Notes: generated by a model from the sequence alone, not told the origin. A DNA stretch of 64,000 nucleotides from Pollutimonas subterranea (GCF_002849655.1 NZ_PDNW01000002.1:248001-312000), one strand, 5' to 3'; counted from the stretch's first letter, positions 1 to 10,609 are shown. Made by a program: numbers and translations.

Positions 1-1
1 C

Positions 2-1069
2 CTGTCCATTGCCAATATCAAACAATTGGTCAAGCGGGAAGAAGTTGAATCGCGGCTGATATGGCAGGACGAGAATGGCTGGAACATGAAGACAGGCCCC
101 TTCCAGCGCCTGCCGGCGGCCCGCAAGCCGAACTGGTCACTGCTCGCGCAAAGCGTTGATTTGCACGACGATGCAACAGCGGCGCTGATGCGGCAATTTC
201 GCTTCATTTCCGATGCGCGTCTGGACGACGCCATGATAAGCATAGCCACCGACGGCGGCGGCGTTGGACCGCATTTCGACAGCTATGACGTCTTCCTGCT
301 GCAGGCGCACGGCCAGCGCCGCTGGCGCATCAGCCAGCAAAAAGACCTCACGCTGCAGCCCGGCCTGCCATTGAAGATTCTGCAAAACTTTGTCGCTGAA
401 GAAGAGTTCGTTCTTGAGCCGGGCGATATGCTTTACCTGCCCCCGCATGCCGCACATGACGGCGTGGCCCTGGGCGATTGCATGACTATTTCCGTCGGCT
501 TTCGCGCCCCCACCGAAGCGACCCTGGCCTGCGGCATGCTGGAAGCCGCCAACGACCAGATCCTGGCAAATCTAGGCGACCGGGGCGGCCTGTACGCCAA
601 TCCCACCATTCCGGGTCCAACGCTATCGAGTACATTCAAAGACAAAGGCGTCGCGGCAAGCGCGACACCGGCGGCGCTCCCCGATACGTTGCTAAAGGCC
701 GCAATCAAGGCGATCGAGAAAGTGCGTTTCGATGAAGCACTTGCCGCGCGTTTCCTGGGACAGTGGCTGACCGACATACCGGCCAACGCCTATTTCGAAC
801 CCGGCAGCGAGACCGTTGATTTATCGGCTGGCCTTCCGTCTTCGGGAAAACTGGTCCTTGATCGCTGCAGCCGTGTGATGTACCGCGGCAAGGAACTTTT
901 CATCAATGGCGAAGTGGCCGCCGTTCCCGCGTCATCCCGCTTGCGGCGACTGGCCGATGAGCGCGAGCTCCCGTGCTCCAGCGACGATGCCGTCAAGCTG
1001 AAACGAAAGGAAAGACGCATCCTTACCGAATGGCTCGAGGAAGGCTGGCTGCATCTGGTAGACGACTGA
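2..1069 (+). CDS. roxA: JmjC-type ribosomal protein L16 arginine hydroxylase (YcfD/RoxA family), 5'-truncated by window edge
   Basis: Member of the cupin/JmjC 2-oxoglutarate- and Fe(II)-dependent oxygenases that hydroxylate an arginine of ribosomal protein uL16 in the cytoplasm. The frame is open from base 2, and the residues before the first possible start (TTG at 26) still fit the family, so the true start lies upstream of the window. The metal-binding motif HxD is seen in GPHFDSYDVF and the distal histidine in PPHAAHDGVA. The family phrases 'NWSLLAQSV', 'ATAALMRQFR' and 'GFRAP' are present in order, followed by the winged-helix C-terminal half. The missing part should be roughly the first 40 residues. 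Function by homology is firm; activity in this organism is inferred. Confidence 0.88.
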   Translation: MSIANIKQLVKREEVESRLIWQDENGWNMKTGPFQRLPAARKPNWSLLAQSVDLHDDATAALMRQFRFISDARLDDAMISIATDGGGVGPHFDSYDVFLLQAHGQRRWRISQQKDLTLQPGLPLKILQNFVAEEEFVLEPGDMLYLPPHAAHDGVALGDCMTISVGFRAPTEATLACGMLEAANDQILANLGDRGGLYANPTIPGPTLSSTFKDKGVAASATPAALPDTLLKAAIKAIEKVRFDEALAARFLGQWLTDIPANAYFEPGSETVDLSAGLPSSGKLVLDRCSRVMYRGKELFINGEVAAVPASSRLRRLADERELPCSSDDAVKLKRKERRILTEWLEEGWLHLVDD

Positions 1070-1117
1070 TGGCAAGGCCGCGACCTGCATCATATGCTTC
1101 AAAGACCTTTGGAATAC

Positions 1118-1154
1118 GTTCTTATTAGCTTATAAGTAATTTAGAAATAAGAAC
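1118..1154. promoter_or_regulatory. Candidate CysB (LysR-type) operator upstream of cysJIG
   Basis: A perfect 9-bp inverted repeat, GTTCTTATT at 1118-1126 and AATAAGAAC at 1146-1154, encloses a smaller one, CTTAT at 1121-1125 and ATAAG at 1132-1136. The result is three ATAAG-type half-sites within 37 bp. It lies 34 bp before the most upstream cysJ start. CysB is the LysR-type activator of sulfate assimilation in proteobacteria and its sites are AT-rich with ATAA-like half-sites, so it is the natural candidate. The repeat is seen; the regulator is inferred. Confidence 0.5.
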
Positions 1155-1188
1155 CGAATCGTTTGGCGTTCAAGCCCGGCTAACTAGA

Positions 1189-3015
1189 ATGGGGGCACAT
1201 GCATTCTCCGAGTACGCCATGCTGGCCCCTTCTTATATACCCGAAGCAAAACATAAGCTCCTTGTCGAACTGTCCGATGGTCTTGAATCCAATGCCCTAA
1301 GCTGGCTTTCCGGCTATTTCGCCGGTGTCGCACAAGGCAGGCAACAGTCAGGCCGCAGCGCCCCGCCGTCTATCGTGGCGGTCGCCGACACACAATCGGC
1401 AAGACAGCTCACCATCGTGTACGGAAGCCAGACGGGCAATGCCAAGCGCATTGCCGAATCCATCGCCGAGCGAACCGGTGCATTGGGTCTCAGTACACGC
1501 CTGCTGCGCGCCGATCGTTACCCCACCCGCGAACTGAAAGACGAGCACCTGCTGTACATCGTCATGAGCACGCAGGGTGAAGGCGAACCGCCTGATGATT
1601 CCCTGGCGTTCGTCGAATTTTTAAGCAGCCGGCGCGCCCCCAAGCTGCCTCAATTGAAATACGCGGTTCTTGGCCTAGGCGATTCCAGCTATCCCCTCTT
1701 CTGCGGCATTGCACAGAATCTCGACGCCCGGCTGGCCGAATTGGGTGCTCAGCGCCTGCACGATCTGGGTACCGCCGACCTCGATATCGAGACCGTGGCG
1801 TCACCCTGGCAAGAAGCCACCATCGCGCTGGCACAGAAAGCCCTTAAACAGTCCGAACCGGCTGGCGCCAGTGTCATCCCCCTGCACCCCAAGGCAACGC
1901 CTGTTTCGCGCGATCAGCCCTTTCTTGCCGAGCTGCTGCTCAACCAGCCCATAACGGGACGCGACAGCAATAAGGATGTGCGCCATCTGGAGATATCGCT
2001 CGAAGGGTCGCAGCTGAACTATCAACCTGGCGACGCGCTTGGCGTCTGGCCAACGCAATCCCAGGTACTGGTCGATGCGATTCTTGCCACCTTGAATCTC
2101 GATCCCGATGAGCCCGTCGAGTTCAATAAAGTGTCGCGCAGTTTGAATGAATGGCTGAAACACCATCGCGAGCTGACGCAATTGACCAAGCCCTTTCTTG
2201 TGGCCCAAGCCGAATTGGCGCAGAGCGATGATTTGCAGGCGCTGCTCCAGGCGGATTCTGTTGAGGCATTAAGGGACTTCCTTGGCACACGGCAAGTCAT
2301 CGATGTATTGAAGACATACCCCGCCAAATGGACGGCACCCGGCCTGGTCAAGGCACTACGACCGCTGACGCCGCGCATGTACTCCATCGCCTCCAGCCAG
2401 ACAGCCGTTGACGAAGAAGTTCATCTCACACTGGCTAATGTCGAGTATGAACACCAGGGCGAGAGCCGCTGGGGTGTGGCGTCCCGCTACCTGTGCGAGC
2501 TTGACGAAGGCGACAAGCTTCCGATCTTTATTGAAGAAAACCCGCGTTTCCGGTTGCCCGCAGACGCCTCCCGCGATGTCATCATGATCGGACCGGGTAC
2601 CGGCATCGCGCCATTTCGCGCTTTCGTGCAGGAACGTAGCGCCAATGGCGCCAGCGGCCGCAATTGGCTGTTTTTCGGCAACCCGAATTTCGCGTCCGAC
2701 TTCCTCTATCAAACAGAGTGGCAGCGCGCGCTGCAGGACGGCGACCTGGACCGCCTGGATCTGGCGTTCTCGCGCGACCAAACCGAAAAGATCTATGTCC
2801 AGCACAAACTGCTGGAACGCGCCACGGACTTGTATGAGTGGATACAGGGTGGCGCACACCTTTACGTATGCGGCGATGCGACCCAAATGGCCCGGGACGT
2901 TCACCAGGCCCTGCTGCGCATTGCCCAGGACGAAGGCGGACTGGACGAAGTGCAGGCCAAGCAGTGGCTGGATGATCTGGCGGCGCAAGGCTGTTACGCC
3001 CGCGACGTTTACTAA
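1189..3015 (+). CDS. cysJ: Sulfite reductase (NADPH) flavoprotein alpha subunit
   Basis: Electron-donating subunit of assimilatory sulfite reductase. It passes electrons from NADPH through FAD and FMN to CysI, which reduces sulfite to sulfide in the cytoplasm. The flavodoxin-like FMN domain begins near residue 73 (TIVYGSQTGNAKRIAE). The FAD-binding ferredoxin-reductase domain follows, with PRMYSIASS near residue 400 and the NADP-binding GPGTGIAPFRAF near 468, and the family's C-terminal tail ARDVY closes the protein. At 608 residues it matches the usual length. An in-frame ATG at 1219 gives MLAPSYIPEA and is an equally possible start, since neither has a strong ribosome site. First gene of a tight operon with cysI (11 bp gap) and cysG. 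Confidence 0.94.
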   Translation: MGAHAFSEYAMLAPSYIPEAKHKLLVELSDGLESNALSWLSGYFAGVAQGRQQSGRSAPPSIVAVADTQSARQLTIVYGSQTGNAKRIAESIAERTGALGLSTRLLRADRYPTRELKDEHLLYIVMSTQGEGEPPDDSLAFVEFLSSRRAPKLPQLKYAVLGLGDSSYPLFCGIAQNLDARLAELGAQRLHDLGTADLDIETVASPWQEATIALAQKALKQSEPAGASVIPLHPKATPVSRDQPFLAELLLNQPITGRDSNKDVRHLEISLEGSQLNYQPGDALGVWPTQSQVLVDAILATLNLDPDEPVEFNKVSRSLNEWLKHHRELTQLTKPFLVAQAELAQSDDLQALLQADSVEALRDFLGTRQVIDVLKTYPAKWTAPGLVKALRPLTPRMYSIASSQTAVDEEVHLTLANVEYEHQGESRWGVASRYLCELDEGDKLPIFIEENPRFRLPADASRDVIMIGPGTGIAPFRAFVQERSANGASGRNWLFFGNPNFASDFLYQTEWQRALQDGDLDRLDLAFSRDQTEKIYVQHKLLERATDLYEWIQGGAHLYVCGDATQMARDVHQALLRIAQDEGGLDEVQAKQWLDDLAAQGCYARDVY

Positions 3016-3026
3016 ACAGGATTTTC

Positions 3027-4727
3027 ATGAGCAACACCCTTTCGCACCTGGAACAGGTCAAAGCCGATAGTCGCCATCTGCGCGGCACGATCGAAGAAGG
3101 ATTGAATGACCCCGTCACCGGCGCCATCAGCGACGATGACACCAAACTGCTGAAGTTTCATGGCAGCTATCAGCAGGATGATCGCGATATCCGGGACGAG
3201 CGGCGCAAACAGAAGCTCGAGCCGGCCTATTCCTTCATGATTCGCGCACGCCTGCCGGGCGGCGTGATCAGCCCGGGCCAATGGCTGGCATTCGATGATC
3301 TGGCGCGCAACTATTGCAGCCGCGGCTTGCGCATCACCACCCGGCAGACCTTCCAGTGGCATGGCGTCATCAAGCGTAATCTGAAGCCGACCATGCAGGC
3401 CATCCATGACGCCATGGCGACCACGATCGCCGCCTGTGGCGACGTAAACCGGCAGGTCGTAAGCTCAGTCAATCCTCAACTGTCCAGCCAGCATAAACTG
3501 GTGCAGGAATGGACGCAGAAGCTGTCCGACCACTTCATACCCCGAACCCGCGCCTATCACGAGATATGGCTGGACGGCGAGAAGATCACCGGCGAGCCGG
3601 AGGAAGAACCCATCTATGGCGACACCTACCTGCCGCGCAAGTTCAAGATGGGCATTGCCATACCGCCCACCAACGACATCGATGTCTTTGCCCAGGACTT
3701 GGGACTTATTGCCATTATCGAAGGCGGCACGCTGCTCGGCTTCAACGTGGCCATAGGCGGCGGCATGGGCGCCAGCCACGGTGACGATACCACTTATGCA
3801 CGCCTGGGCAGCCTGATCGGCTTCGTACCGCCGGAACAATTGATTGCCGTCGCGGAAGGGGTAGTCACTCTGCAGCGCGACTACGGAAATCGTGCCGAGC
3901 GCCAGTATGCACGGCTTAAATACACCATCGACCACCGAGGCCTGGACTGGTTCAAATCCCAGCTGGAAGAGCGTATCGGATTCGCGTTGCAGCCGGTTCG
4001 TCCCTACCATTTCGATCAGAATGGCGATCGCTACGGCTGGTCCAAAGGCGAAGATGGAAAATGGCATCTTGGCCTGTACATCGAGTCCGGGCGCCTGTGG
4101 GACAGCGGCGGCAGCCAATTGCAGACCGGCGTGCGCGAGATCGCGAAGGTACACAAGGGCCAGTTCCGCCTTACCTGTAATCAAAACCTGGTCATCGCCG
4201 ATGTCGCCCAAAAAGACCGTAACGCCATCGACAAGCTGGTAGCCCAGTACGGATTGGATGGCTATGTACGCCAAAGCGGCATCCGCCGCCATCACCTCTC
4301 GTGCGTTGCCTTGCCCACCTGCGGCCTGGCAATGGCCGAAAGCGAACGCTATGCGCCTGAATTGCTGACTAAGCTGGAAACGCTATTGGCCGCCCATGGG
4401 CTGGACGACGCCCCTATTCTGCTTCGCATTACAGGCTGTCCCAATGGTTGCGCCCGTCCCTACCTTGGAGAGATCGCCTTGATCGGTCGGGCATTGGGCC
4501 GCTACGACTTGCGACTGGGCGCCGACTTCATCGGCGAACGGCTGAACATCGTGTATCGTGAGAACATCGCCGAGCCCGAGATACTGAGCACGCTTGACAC
4601 CTTGTTCGCGGCATACGCGAAAGACCGCAAAACCGATGAGAAATTCGGCGACTTTCTCGTACGCAGCAAGGTAATACCGGCTCCCACGCAACGGCTCACC
4701 CCTATAGTCCTGGATGCCGTAACCTGA
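3027..4727 (+). CDS. cysI: Sulfite reductase (NADPH) hemoprotein beta subunit
   Basis: Catalytic subunit carrying siroheme coupled to a [4Fe-4S] cluster; it performs the six-electron reduction of sulfite to sulfide. The four cluster cysteines are present as C-x5-C in [12 protein letters not shown] (about residue 430) and C-x3-C in [13 protein letters not shown] (about 475). The arginine-rich substrate pocket '[14 protein letters not shown]' is near residue 105. Length (566) equals the family norm. It lies between cysJ and cysG, so the holoenzyme subunits and siroheme maker are co-transcribed. Confidence 0.96.
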   Translation: MSNTLSHLEQVKADSRHLRGTIEEGLNDPVTGAISDDDTKLLKFHGSYQQDDRDIRDERRKQKLEPAYSFMIRARLPGGVISPGQWLAFDDLARNYCSRGLRITTRQTFQWHGVIKRNLKPTMQAIHDAMATTIAACGDVNRQVVSSVNPQLSSQHKLVQEWTQKLSDHFIPRTRAYHEIWLDGEKITGEPEEEPIYGDTYLPRKFKMGIAIPPTNDIDVFAQDLGLIAIIEGGTLLGFNVAIGGGMGASHGDDTTYARLGSLIGFVPPEQLIAVAEGVVTLQRDYGNRAERQYARLKYTIDHRGLDWFKSQLEERIGFALQPVRPYHFDQNGDRYGWSKGEDGKWHLGLYIESGRLWDSGGSQLQTGVREIAKVHKGQFRLTCNQNLVIADVAQKDRNAIDKLVAQYGLDGYVRQSGIRRHHLSCVALPTCGLAMAESERYAPELLTKLETLLAAHGLDDAPILLRITGCPNGCARPYLGEIALIGRALGRYDLRLGADFIGERLNIVYRENIAEPEILSTLDTLFAAYAKDRKTDEKFGDFLVRSKVIPAPTQRLTPIVLDAVT

Positions 4728-4732
4728 GCCTG

Positions 4733-6169
4733 ATGAGATTATTTCCTTTGTTTGCCGACCTTAAAGGCCGGCGTGTGCTGGTAGTGGGCGGCGGCAACGT
4801 CGCAGAACGAAAAGTAAGAAGCCTGCTGGCCTCCGGTGCGCAGGTCACCGTTGGCTCGCCTGCGATCACGCCGGAACTCCAGCAACTGCATGAGCATGGC
4901 ACGATCAACCACCTGGCCCTGCCCTTCCAGCCTGAATGGCTGGAAGACATCTGGCTGCTTATTGCGGCCACCGATAACCGCGACACCAACCGGCACATCG
5001 CGGCGCTGGCCCACGAAAAGCGGCTGTTCATCAACGTCGTCGACGATCCGGTGCTCTCTACCTTCCAGGTCCCCTCCATTGTCGACCGGTCGCCAATGAT
5101 GATTGCCATCTCGTCGGCAGGACATGCGCCGGTGCTGGCGCGGCGGGTGCGCGAACGCATAGAGACTCTCTTCGATCATTCCCTCGGTACGCTGGTTGCG
5201 TTGGCCGCCCGCCATCGTCCGGCCATACGCCTGGCGCTCCCCGACATGCGCCGCCGGCGCGAGTTCTATGACTGGCTGCTGGACGGGCCTGTGGCAGCGG
5301 CCCTGCGCAAGCAACAACCGCAAGCCGCCGAGCAGGCGCTGGTCGACGAACTGCAGCACGAACACGGCGCTGCCAAGGGCAAGGTCGTTCTGGTGGGTGC
5401 GGGTCCCGGCGACCCGGGCCTGCTTACATTGAACGCGTTGCGCGCATTGAACGAAGCCGACGTCATTCTCTACGACCGATTGGTAAGCGAAGAAATCCGC
5501 GAGCTGGCACGCCGTGATGCGACGCAGATCTGCGTCGGGAAAATCCCGGGCGAAGATCACAATGCCACGCAAGGCCGAATCCACCAGCTTATGCGGGAAC
5601 ACGCCAATGCGGGCCAGTATGTGGTCAGGCTGAAAGGCGGCGACGCTTTCGTATTCGGACGTGGCGGCGAAGAACTTGAATACCTGCGCAGTCACGACAT
5701 TGCCTACGAAGTCGTACCCGGCATCACCGCCGCGATGGCGTGCGCCGCGTATGCAGGCATACCCTTGACGCACCGCGACCATGCACAGTCCTTGCGGCTG
5801 ACCACCGCGCAGTTCAGCAGGGATACGACAGAGGAAGATTGGGCATCATTGGCCCAGGCCAACCAGACGCTGGCGTTCTACATGGGCGTCAGTCAGCTGG
5901 ACTGGCTTCCCGGGCAGTTGATGGCCCATGGGCGTTCGCCTGACACCCCGTTTGCGCTGATCGAAAACGGCACGCGCAGCGATCAGCGCGTGCTGCATGG
6001 AAAACTGGAAGAATTGACAGTGCAGGCCGGGCGACATGGATTCAAGTCGCCGTCACTGCTACTGATAGGCGAGGTCACCGCACTGGCGCCAAAACTTCAG
6101 TGGTTTGGCGCCAGCCTTAGTGCCCAGAGCCCTATTGGGACGTCATGTGGGACGACAACACCCCGATAA
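4733..6169 (+). CDS. cysG: Siroheme synthase (trifunctional CysG)
   Basis: Makes siroheme from uroporphyrinogen III. The N-terminal half (about 1-210) is the NAD-dependent precorrin-2 dehydrogenase/ferrochelatase, opening with the Rossmann stretch [13 protein letters not shown] and containing NVVDDP. The C-terminal half (about 217-460) is the SAM-dependent uroporphyrinogen-III C-methyltransferase, with [30 protein letters not shown] and the VVPGITAA loop. The start is 5 bp after the cysI stop. Its last 38 bp overlap the end of the convergent bamC, so the last ten or so residues are not family-typical. It supplies the CysI cofactor, which explains the operon. Confidence 0.95.
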   Translation: MRLFPLFADLKGRRVLVVGGGNVAERKVRSLLASGAQVTVGSPAITPELQQLHEHGTINHLALPFQPEWLEDIWLLIAATDNRDTNRHIAALAHEKRLFINVVDDPVLSTFQVPSIVDRSPMMIAISSAGHAPVLARRVRERIETLFDHSLGTLVALAARHRPAIRLALPDMRRRREFYDWLLDGPVAAALRKQQPQAAEQALVDELQHEHGAAKGKVVLVGAGPGDPGLLTLNALRALNEADVILYDRLVSEEIRELARRDATQICVGKIPGEDHNATQGRIHQLMREHANAGQYVVRLKGGDAFVFGRGGEELEYLRSHDIAYEVVPGITAAMACAAYAGIPLTHRDHAQSLRLTTAQFSRDTTEEDWASLAQANQTLAFYMGVSQLDWLPGQLMAHGRSPDTPFALIENGTRSDQRVLHGKLEELTVQAGRHGFKSPSLLLIGEVTALAPKLQWFGASLSAQSPIGTSCGTTTPR

Positions 6170-7265
6170 TGCGCTTGGCTGTGTCCGTGTCCTGGACTTG
6201 GCCATTCTGATCGAGCACGGTAACGACAGACGTTGAACCTTGCTCGGCCACATGGATGCGGTAGGGTGTCGCCGCAGCCGTATTCTTGCCGCCGAACAGG
6301 CGACCAATAATGTTGGGCTGCTCGATCTTTTCACCCGTATCGCTATCCAGGTAACGGATGAAATAGTCGCCGGCCGAGCGGTCACGGTCGTCGACGGCGA
6401 ATCCGGCCGAATCAATGGCCACGCCAACGCGGCGCCATGCCCGGTCAAAGGGTTCGCCCAGCGTCAGCGCCGCCTGCCCTTCCGTCGCTTGGATGACCTG
6501 CGCCTGGCCGGTGCCTTTCTCGGCCTGGGCGACCATGTTCTGTGCACTCTGGACATCGGTTCCGAGGAACACCATGAGGCGCGCCAGCATGGCGGCATTC
6601 AGGCCTGGATCTTCCTTGCCAAACACCCATTTGAAGGCTGCGCCGTCAGGGGTGGGGGTTTCGACCATTTGCTGGTGGCTGATATAGACTTCCGTCTTAC
6701 CGTTGACGCGTTCGACCCGGGTGCGGAAACGCTCGCGCTCGCCGCTGTCAAAGACTTGGTCGATGATGGAACCCAGTGCGCTCCGGATCCAGCCCTCTGG
6801 AATCTTGGCGCGGTTCTCAGCCCAATCAGTTTCCATCAAGCCTGCGCGGGGATCCTGCGAGTGAATCGTGAAACCCTGTTCGCCCCAAAAATCGATAATC
6901 TTGGGATAAATTTCTTCTGCCGGCTTGTCAATTGTCAGCCAGCGCAGATCGCCGTCGCGCATGACGCTTACGCCGCTGGTGGTCGGCAGGATGCGGTCCG
7001 CCGCGCCACTGCTTTGCTGAGCCCGCTGGCTTTGCTGGTACTCGCTTAGCGTAGCCGAGCCTTCGGGGGCGCGGAAATGCGCATCGCGATTTGCCTGTGT
7101 GAGATCGGGCGGAATACTTAGCGGGTCGCCGGCGACTGTGCTTTTGTAATCGACAGATTCTTCGCTGCCCGTCATCTGGTTCCAGGTAGAGCAACCCGAT
7201 AACAACAGTACGCCCAGCCCCAGCGTCAAGCCGGCGCAGCGTTTGTTCATACTCATATTTATCAT
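6132..7265 (-). CDS. bamC: Outer membrane assembly lipoprotein BamC (NlpB/DapX family)
   Basis: Lipoprotein subunit of the BAM complex that inserts beta-barrel proteins into the outer membrane. A type II signal peptide with lipobox LLLSGC follows the start, and the unstructured 'lasso' after the cysteine contains SVDYKS and LSIPPDLT, typical of BamC. Two helix-grip domains follow. Two starts are possible: ATG at 7265, touching the dapA stop, and the more signal-peptide-like ATG at 7250 (MNKRCAGL). The dapA-bamC order is the conserved gamma- and betaproteobacterial arrangement, and the two are very likely co-transcribed. Confidence 0.9.
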   Translation of the reverse strand: MINMSMNKRCAGLTLGLGVLLLSGCSTWNQMTGSEESVDYKSTVAGDPLSIPPDLTQANRDAHFRAPEGSATLSEYQQSQRAQQSSGAADRILPTTSGVSVMRDGDLRWLTIDKPAEEIYPKIIDFWGEQGFTIHSQDPRAGLMETDWAENRAKIPEGWIRSALGSIIDQVFDSGERERFRTRVERVNGKTEVYISHQQMVETPTPDGAAFKWVFGKEDPGLNAAMLARLMVFLGTDVQSAQNMVAQAEKGTGQAQVIQATEGQAALTLGEPFDRAWRRVGVAIDSAGFAVDDRDRSAGDYFIRYLDSDTGEKIEQPNIIGRLFGGKNTAAATPYRIHVAEQGSTSVVTVLDQNGQVQDTDTAKRIIGVLSSHMTSQ

Positions 7266-8168
7266 TTAGATCAAGCCCACTTCTTTCAACGAGTTGCGCA
7301 CCACATTGTGATATTGCTCATGCAGTGAGGTTAAGGGTAAGCGATAGCCAAGTTCGGTCAGGCCCATTTGGGCGACGGCCCATTTGACCGGGATTGGGTT
7401 GGCTTCGACAAACAGAATTTTGTTCAGGGTTCCCAACTGGGCATTGAGCTGCCTGGTCAGGGCGACATTGCCCTGGACAGCGGCCATGCACAACTGATGC
7501 ATGAGCTTGGGCGCCACATTGGCAGTCACGGAAATATTGCCGCGTCCACCCAGCAACATCAGCGCTGCAGCCGTCGCGTCGTCACCGCTGACAATGGTGA
7601 AATTGGCGGGTGCGTCGCGCACCAGCAAGGCCCCGCGGGCGATATCGCCCGTGGCATCCTTGACGCCGATAATGCCCGGCACCTGCGCCAGGCGCAAGAT
7701 GGTGTCGTTCGACATATCGGCCACCGTGCGGCCCGGCACGTTATACAGCACCGAGGGCAGATCGACCGCTTCCGCAATGGTGCGAAAGTGCTGATAGAGG
7801 CCTTCCTGGCTGGGCTTGTTGTAGTACGGCACCACCGACAAACCGGCATCGGCGCCCACCGCCTTGGCATGCCGCGAAAGCTCGATGGCTTCGGCGGTGG
7901 AGTTGCCGCCCACACCGGCAATGACGGGCAGGCGTCCCGCCGAATACTCGACGGCCACCTTGATGAGTTCGGCGTGCTCATCGACGCTGACGGTCGGCGA
8001 TTCGCCCGACGTGCCAACGACGACCAAGCCGTCGGTTCCCTGGTCGGCATGCCAGTCGATCAACTTGCGGTAGGCATCGAAATCGAGGCTGCCATCGGGA
8101 TGCATGGGTGTAACCAGGGCCACCATGCTGCCCTGAAGGATCGCTATCGCGGAATCCGTGCTTGCCAT
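7266..8168 (-). CDS. dapA: 4-hydroxy-tetrahydrodipicolinate synthase
   Basis: Condenses pyruvate with L-aspartate semialdehyde, the first committed step of lysine and meso-diaminopimelate synthesis. The TIM barrel shows the Schiff-base lysine in [10 protein letters not shown] (about residue 167), the catalytic tyrosine in [12 protein letters not shown] (about 139) and the [10 protein letters not shown] dihydroxy-acid loop near residue 50. Length (300) is slightly longer than the 292-residue E. coli enzyme. A ribosome site CAGGAGA lies 13-19 bp before the ATG. It is immediately followed by bamC. Confidence 0.96.
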   Translation of the reverse strand: MASTDSAIAILQGSMVALVTPMHPDGSLDFDAYRKLIDWHADQGTDGLVVVGTSGESPTVSVDEHAELIKVAVEYSAGRLPVIAGVGGNSTAEAIELSRHAKAVGADAGLSVVPYYNKPSQEGLYQHFRTIAEAVDLPSVLYNVPGRTVADMSNDTILRLAQVPGIIGVKDATGDIARGALLVRDAPANFTIVSGDDATAAALMLLGGRGNISVTANVAPKLMHQLCMAAVQGNVALTRQLNAQLGTLNKILFVEANPIPVKWAVAQMGLTELGYRLPLTSLHEQYHNVVRNSLKEVGLI

Positions 8169-8249
8169 AATACGAAGAGTCTCCTGGAACTCACCAAAAC
8201 GGTGAACTTGCCGAATTAACTCGCAAGTTTACCGGATAAGCAACGCAAA

Positions 8250-8900
8250 TCATAAGAACCAATTAACAATTCCCTGACCAAGTGCTAACAAAGGTTGCAG
8301 CACGATCCACAACACCCCGGTGAACATCAGCACGATCAGGATGAGCAAGCCGTAGGGTTCGACTTTAGAGTACTGCCACGCCATGCGGCTGGGAAGCAGG
8401 CTGAAGACAATACGGCCGCCGTCCAGCGGAGGCAATGGAAGCAGGTTCAAGGCCATGAGAACCAGATTTACCTGTATGCCGGCGATGGTCATCTTTACCC
8501 AGAAATCATCCGCCGTGGCCCCGGTTTCCGCCAGGATGCGCAGGCTGATTGCCCAGATAATGGCCATTACCAGGTTGGACGCCGGACCGGCCAGGGCCAC
8601 CCACAGCATGTCGCGCTTGGGACGGCGCAAGCGGCTCCAGTCTACCGGCACCGGCTTGGCCCAGCCAAACAACAGGCCCGCCCCGCCCATCAGCTTGCTG
8701 CTGAACAAGAGCACCAGCGGCACGATAATAGTGCCGACAAGATCAATATGGCGCACCGGGTTCAAGCTGATGCGGCCCGCCTGCCAAGCCGTGGGATCGC
8801 CAAACATGCGCGCAACATAGCCGTGCGAGGCTTCGTGCAATGTGATCCCGAACAGGACAGGCAAGGCGTAAACAGTAATAGTCTGTATCAGGGATTCCAT
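8250..8900 (-). CDS. Site-2 protease family intramembrane zinc metalloprotease (M50)
   Basis: Polytopic inner-membrane protein of the short S2P type. The zinc motif HEASH is at residues 22-26 within the first membrane segment (GITLHEASHGYVARMFGD), and the third ligand region NLLPLPPLDGGRI is near residues 157-169. About five hydrophobic segments are visible. At 216 residues it has no PDZ domain, unlike RseP. It sits between yciO and dapA on the same strand, a common order in Burkholderiales, although their products do not obviously interact. The substrate is unknown. Confidence 0.88.
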   Translation of the reverse strand: MESLIQTITVYALPVLFGITLHEASHGYVARMFGDPTAWQAGRISLNPVRHIDLVGTIIVPLVLLFSSKLMGGAGLLFGWAKPVPVDWSRLRRPKRDMLWVALAGPASNLVMAIIWAISLRILAETGATADDFWVKMTIAGIQVNLVLMALNLLPLPPLDGGRIVFSLLPSRMAWQYSKVEPYGLLILIVLMFTGVLWIVLQPLLALGQGIVNWFL

Positions 8901-8976
8901 AGATTTCCGCTGGTTGGCGCGCCGTTCAGTGCAGGCGCGCCGGGTGATACTGGGGCGTCAGCGACCAATATGGTGT

Positions 8977-9603
8977 TCAGTCCAGCCCCAGCGCGGACAG
9001 GTCGCCCTGGCCACGCCTGACGACTTCGGGAACTGCCGCCGTCAGGTCGATGACCGTCGTCGGCTGCAACGGACATGATCCGCCGTCAATCACGGCCGAA
9101 AGCTGGTTCCCATAACGATCGAAAATGGTCTGCGCATCGTTCAAGGGCTCATCCTCGTCCTGCGGTATGAGCGTCGTGGACATCAGCGGAGACCCTGCCG
9201 CTTCGATAAGCGCTAGGGTCACCGGGTGATTCGGAACCCGTATGCCTATCGTCTTGCGCGATGGGTGGGAAACCCGGCGGGGAACTTCACGCGTGGCTTC
9301 CAGAATGAACGTCCAGGGGCCTGGCGTTGCCATCTTCAGCAGCCGATATTGCTGGTTGTCGACACGCGCAAAATGGCCGATTTCGGCAAGGTCGCGGCAC
9401 AGCAAGGTAAGGTGATGCCGATCATCAAGCCCGCGCAGGCGACGCAAGGCATCGGCCGCGGCCTTGTCATCGAGCCGCGCCACGACGGCGTAGCTGGAAT
9501 CGGTCGGTACGGCCACCAGGCCACCGTCGGCCAGCAGTTGAGCCGCCTGTTTCAGCAAGCGAACTTGGGGATTCTCGGGGTGTACAACGAATAATTGAGC
9601 CAT
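8977..9603 (-). CDS. yciO: YciO-type L-threonylcarbamoyladenylate synthase family protein
   Basis: Sua5/YrdC/YciO superfamily, linked to threonylcarbamoyl-AMP formation for t6A tRNA modification. The protein follows the E. coli YciO pattern closely: FVVHPENPQ at the start, PTDSSYAV, the TLLCRDL stretch, TPGPWTFILEATREVPRR, KTIGIRVPNHP and the QPTTVIDLT end. At 208 residues it lacks the C-terminal Sua5 domain. YciO proteins have been reported as much weaker than TsaC at making threonylcarbamoyl-AMP, so this may not be the main t6A enzyme. Divergent from ypfJ. Confidence 0.88.
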   Translation of the reverse strand: MAQLFVVHPENPQVRLLKQAAQLLADGGLVAVPTDSSYAVVARLDDKAAADALRRLRGLDDRHHLTLLCRDLAEIGHFARVDNQQYRLLKMATPGPWTFILEATREVPRRVSHPSRKTIGIRVPNHPVTLALIEAAGSPLMSTTLIPQDEDEPLNDAQTIFDRYGNQLSAVIDGGSCPLQPTTVIDLTAAVPEVVRRGQGDLSALGLD

Positions 9604-9751
9604 TTAACGTATCCTAACATTCTTGAAGAGTGAGTTTACGGTTCGGTATCGCCATAGGCAATAGAATTGACCGGATGCCCGGCGCCCGGAAGCCCGGCGC
9701 CTTAAAAAGCGACTTGTCTTCGTTATAACCGATACACACAAAGGAACCATC

Positions 9752-10606
9752 ATGCGCCTGGACAATTCCCGCGAGAGCCGAAACGTTGAAGACCGCAGGG
9801 GCCGTCGGCGGATGTCTGTCGGTGGGCGAGGAAAGATCGGCATCGGCACTATTGTGCTGGCGCTCGTGGCCATCTATTTCGGTGTCGATCCCAACGTTGT
9901 CTTGCAAACGGTCGGCGGACCGGAAACGGAAAGCACAACCGCTGGCGAACCTGCCGTTCCCACTGCAGAGACGCGTTTCGTATCCAAAGTACTGGCCGAT
10001 ACGGAAGACGTCTGGGGAGCCGTGTTTCAGCAAAAAGGCTGGGGAAGCTACCAACAACCAAAGCTTGTATTGTTCAATGGCGCAACGGCAACCGCATGCG
10101 GCACCGGCCAGTCGGCCATGGGCCCTTTCTATTGCCCCGGCGACAGCAAGGTATACCTGGACCTTTCTTTCTTTCAGCAAATGGCACAAGAACTGCAGTC
10201 TCCAGGCGATTTCGCACAAGCCTATGTGATTGCTCATGAGGTCGCCCATCACGTACAGCACATGCTGGGGGTTACGGATCAGGTCGCCCCAGTGCGCCAG
10301 CGCAGCACCACGGCGGCGGCAAACCAGCTGTCAGTAAGAGTGGAATTGCAGGCGGATTGTTTCGCCGGTGTTTGGGCGAATCACTCTGATACCCAGCGCA
10401 ACACGCTTGAAGCAGGTGACATCCAGGAAGCCCTGGACGCTGCCAGCGCCATTGGCGACGATCGCCTGCAACAGAAATCGCAAGGACATGTCGTGCCTGA
10501 CTCCTTCACCCACGGCACGTCGGCACAACGCATGCGCTGGTTCACCCGTGGCTTTAAAAGCGGTGACACCGCGCAGTGCGACACGTTCAGCGCGGCGTCC
10601 CTGTAA
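9752..10606 (+). CDS. ypfJ: Neutral zinc metallopeptidase YpfJ family
   Basis: Predicted membrane-anchored metallopeptidase. A basic N-terminus (MRLDNSRESRNVEDRRG) is followed by one membrane segment near residues 29-45 (GIGTIVLALVAIYFGVD). The catalytic motif HEVAHH is at about residues 164-169, and the third-ligand region ELQADCFAGVWA and the C-terminal FTHGTSAQRMRWF are typical of the family. A ribosome site (AAAGGAAC) precedes the ATG. It is a single gene, convergent with a small secreted protein. The physiological substrate is unknown. Confidence 0.88.
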   Translation: MRLDNSRESRNVEDRRGRRRMSVGGRGKIGIGTIVLALVAIYFGVDPNVVLQTVGGPETESTTAGEPAVPTAETRFVSKVLADTEDVWGAVFQQKGWGSYQQPKLVLFNGATATACGTGQSAMGPFYCPGDSKVYLDLSFFQQMAQELQSPGDFAQAYVIAHEVAHHVQHMLGVTDQVAPVRQRSTTAAANQLSVRVELQADCFAGVWANHSDTQRNTLEAGDIQEALDAASAIGDDRLQQKSQGHVVPDSFTHGTSAQRMRWFTRGFKSGDTAQCDTFSAASL

Positions 10607-10609
10607 TGC

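Noticed and set aside
2356-2988. Long minus-strand open frame opposite cysJ
   Set aside because: It mirrors GC-rich codons of cysJ, has no family features or ribosome site, and cysJ is unambiguous.
6240-7049. 269-codon plus-strand open frame opposite bamC
   Set aside because: No domain, and it lies completely within the well-supported bamC gene.
9675-9702. Repeated CCCGGCGCC near the yciO/ypfJ intergenic region
   Set aside because: Does not form a stable extended stem and has no clear link to a promoter or terminator.
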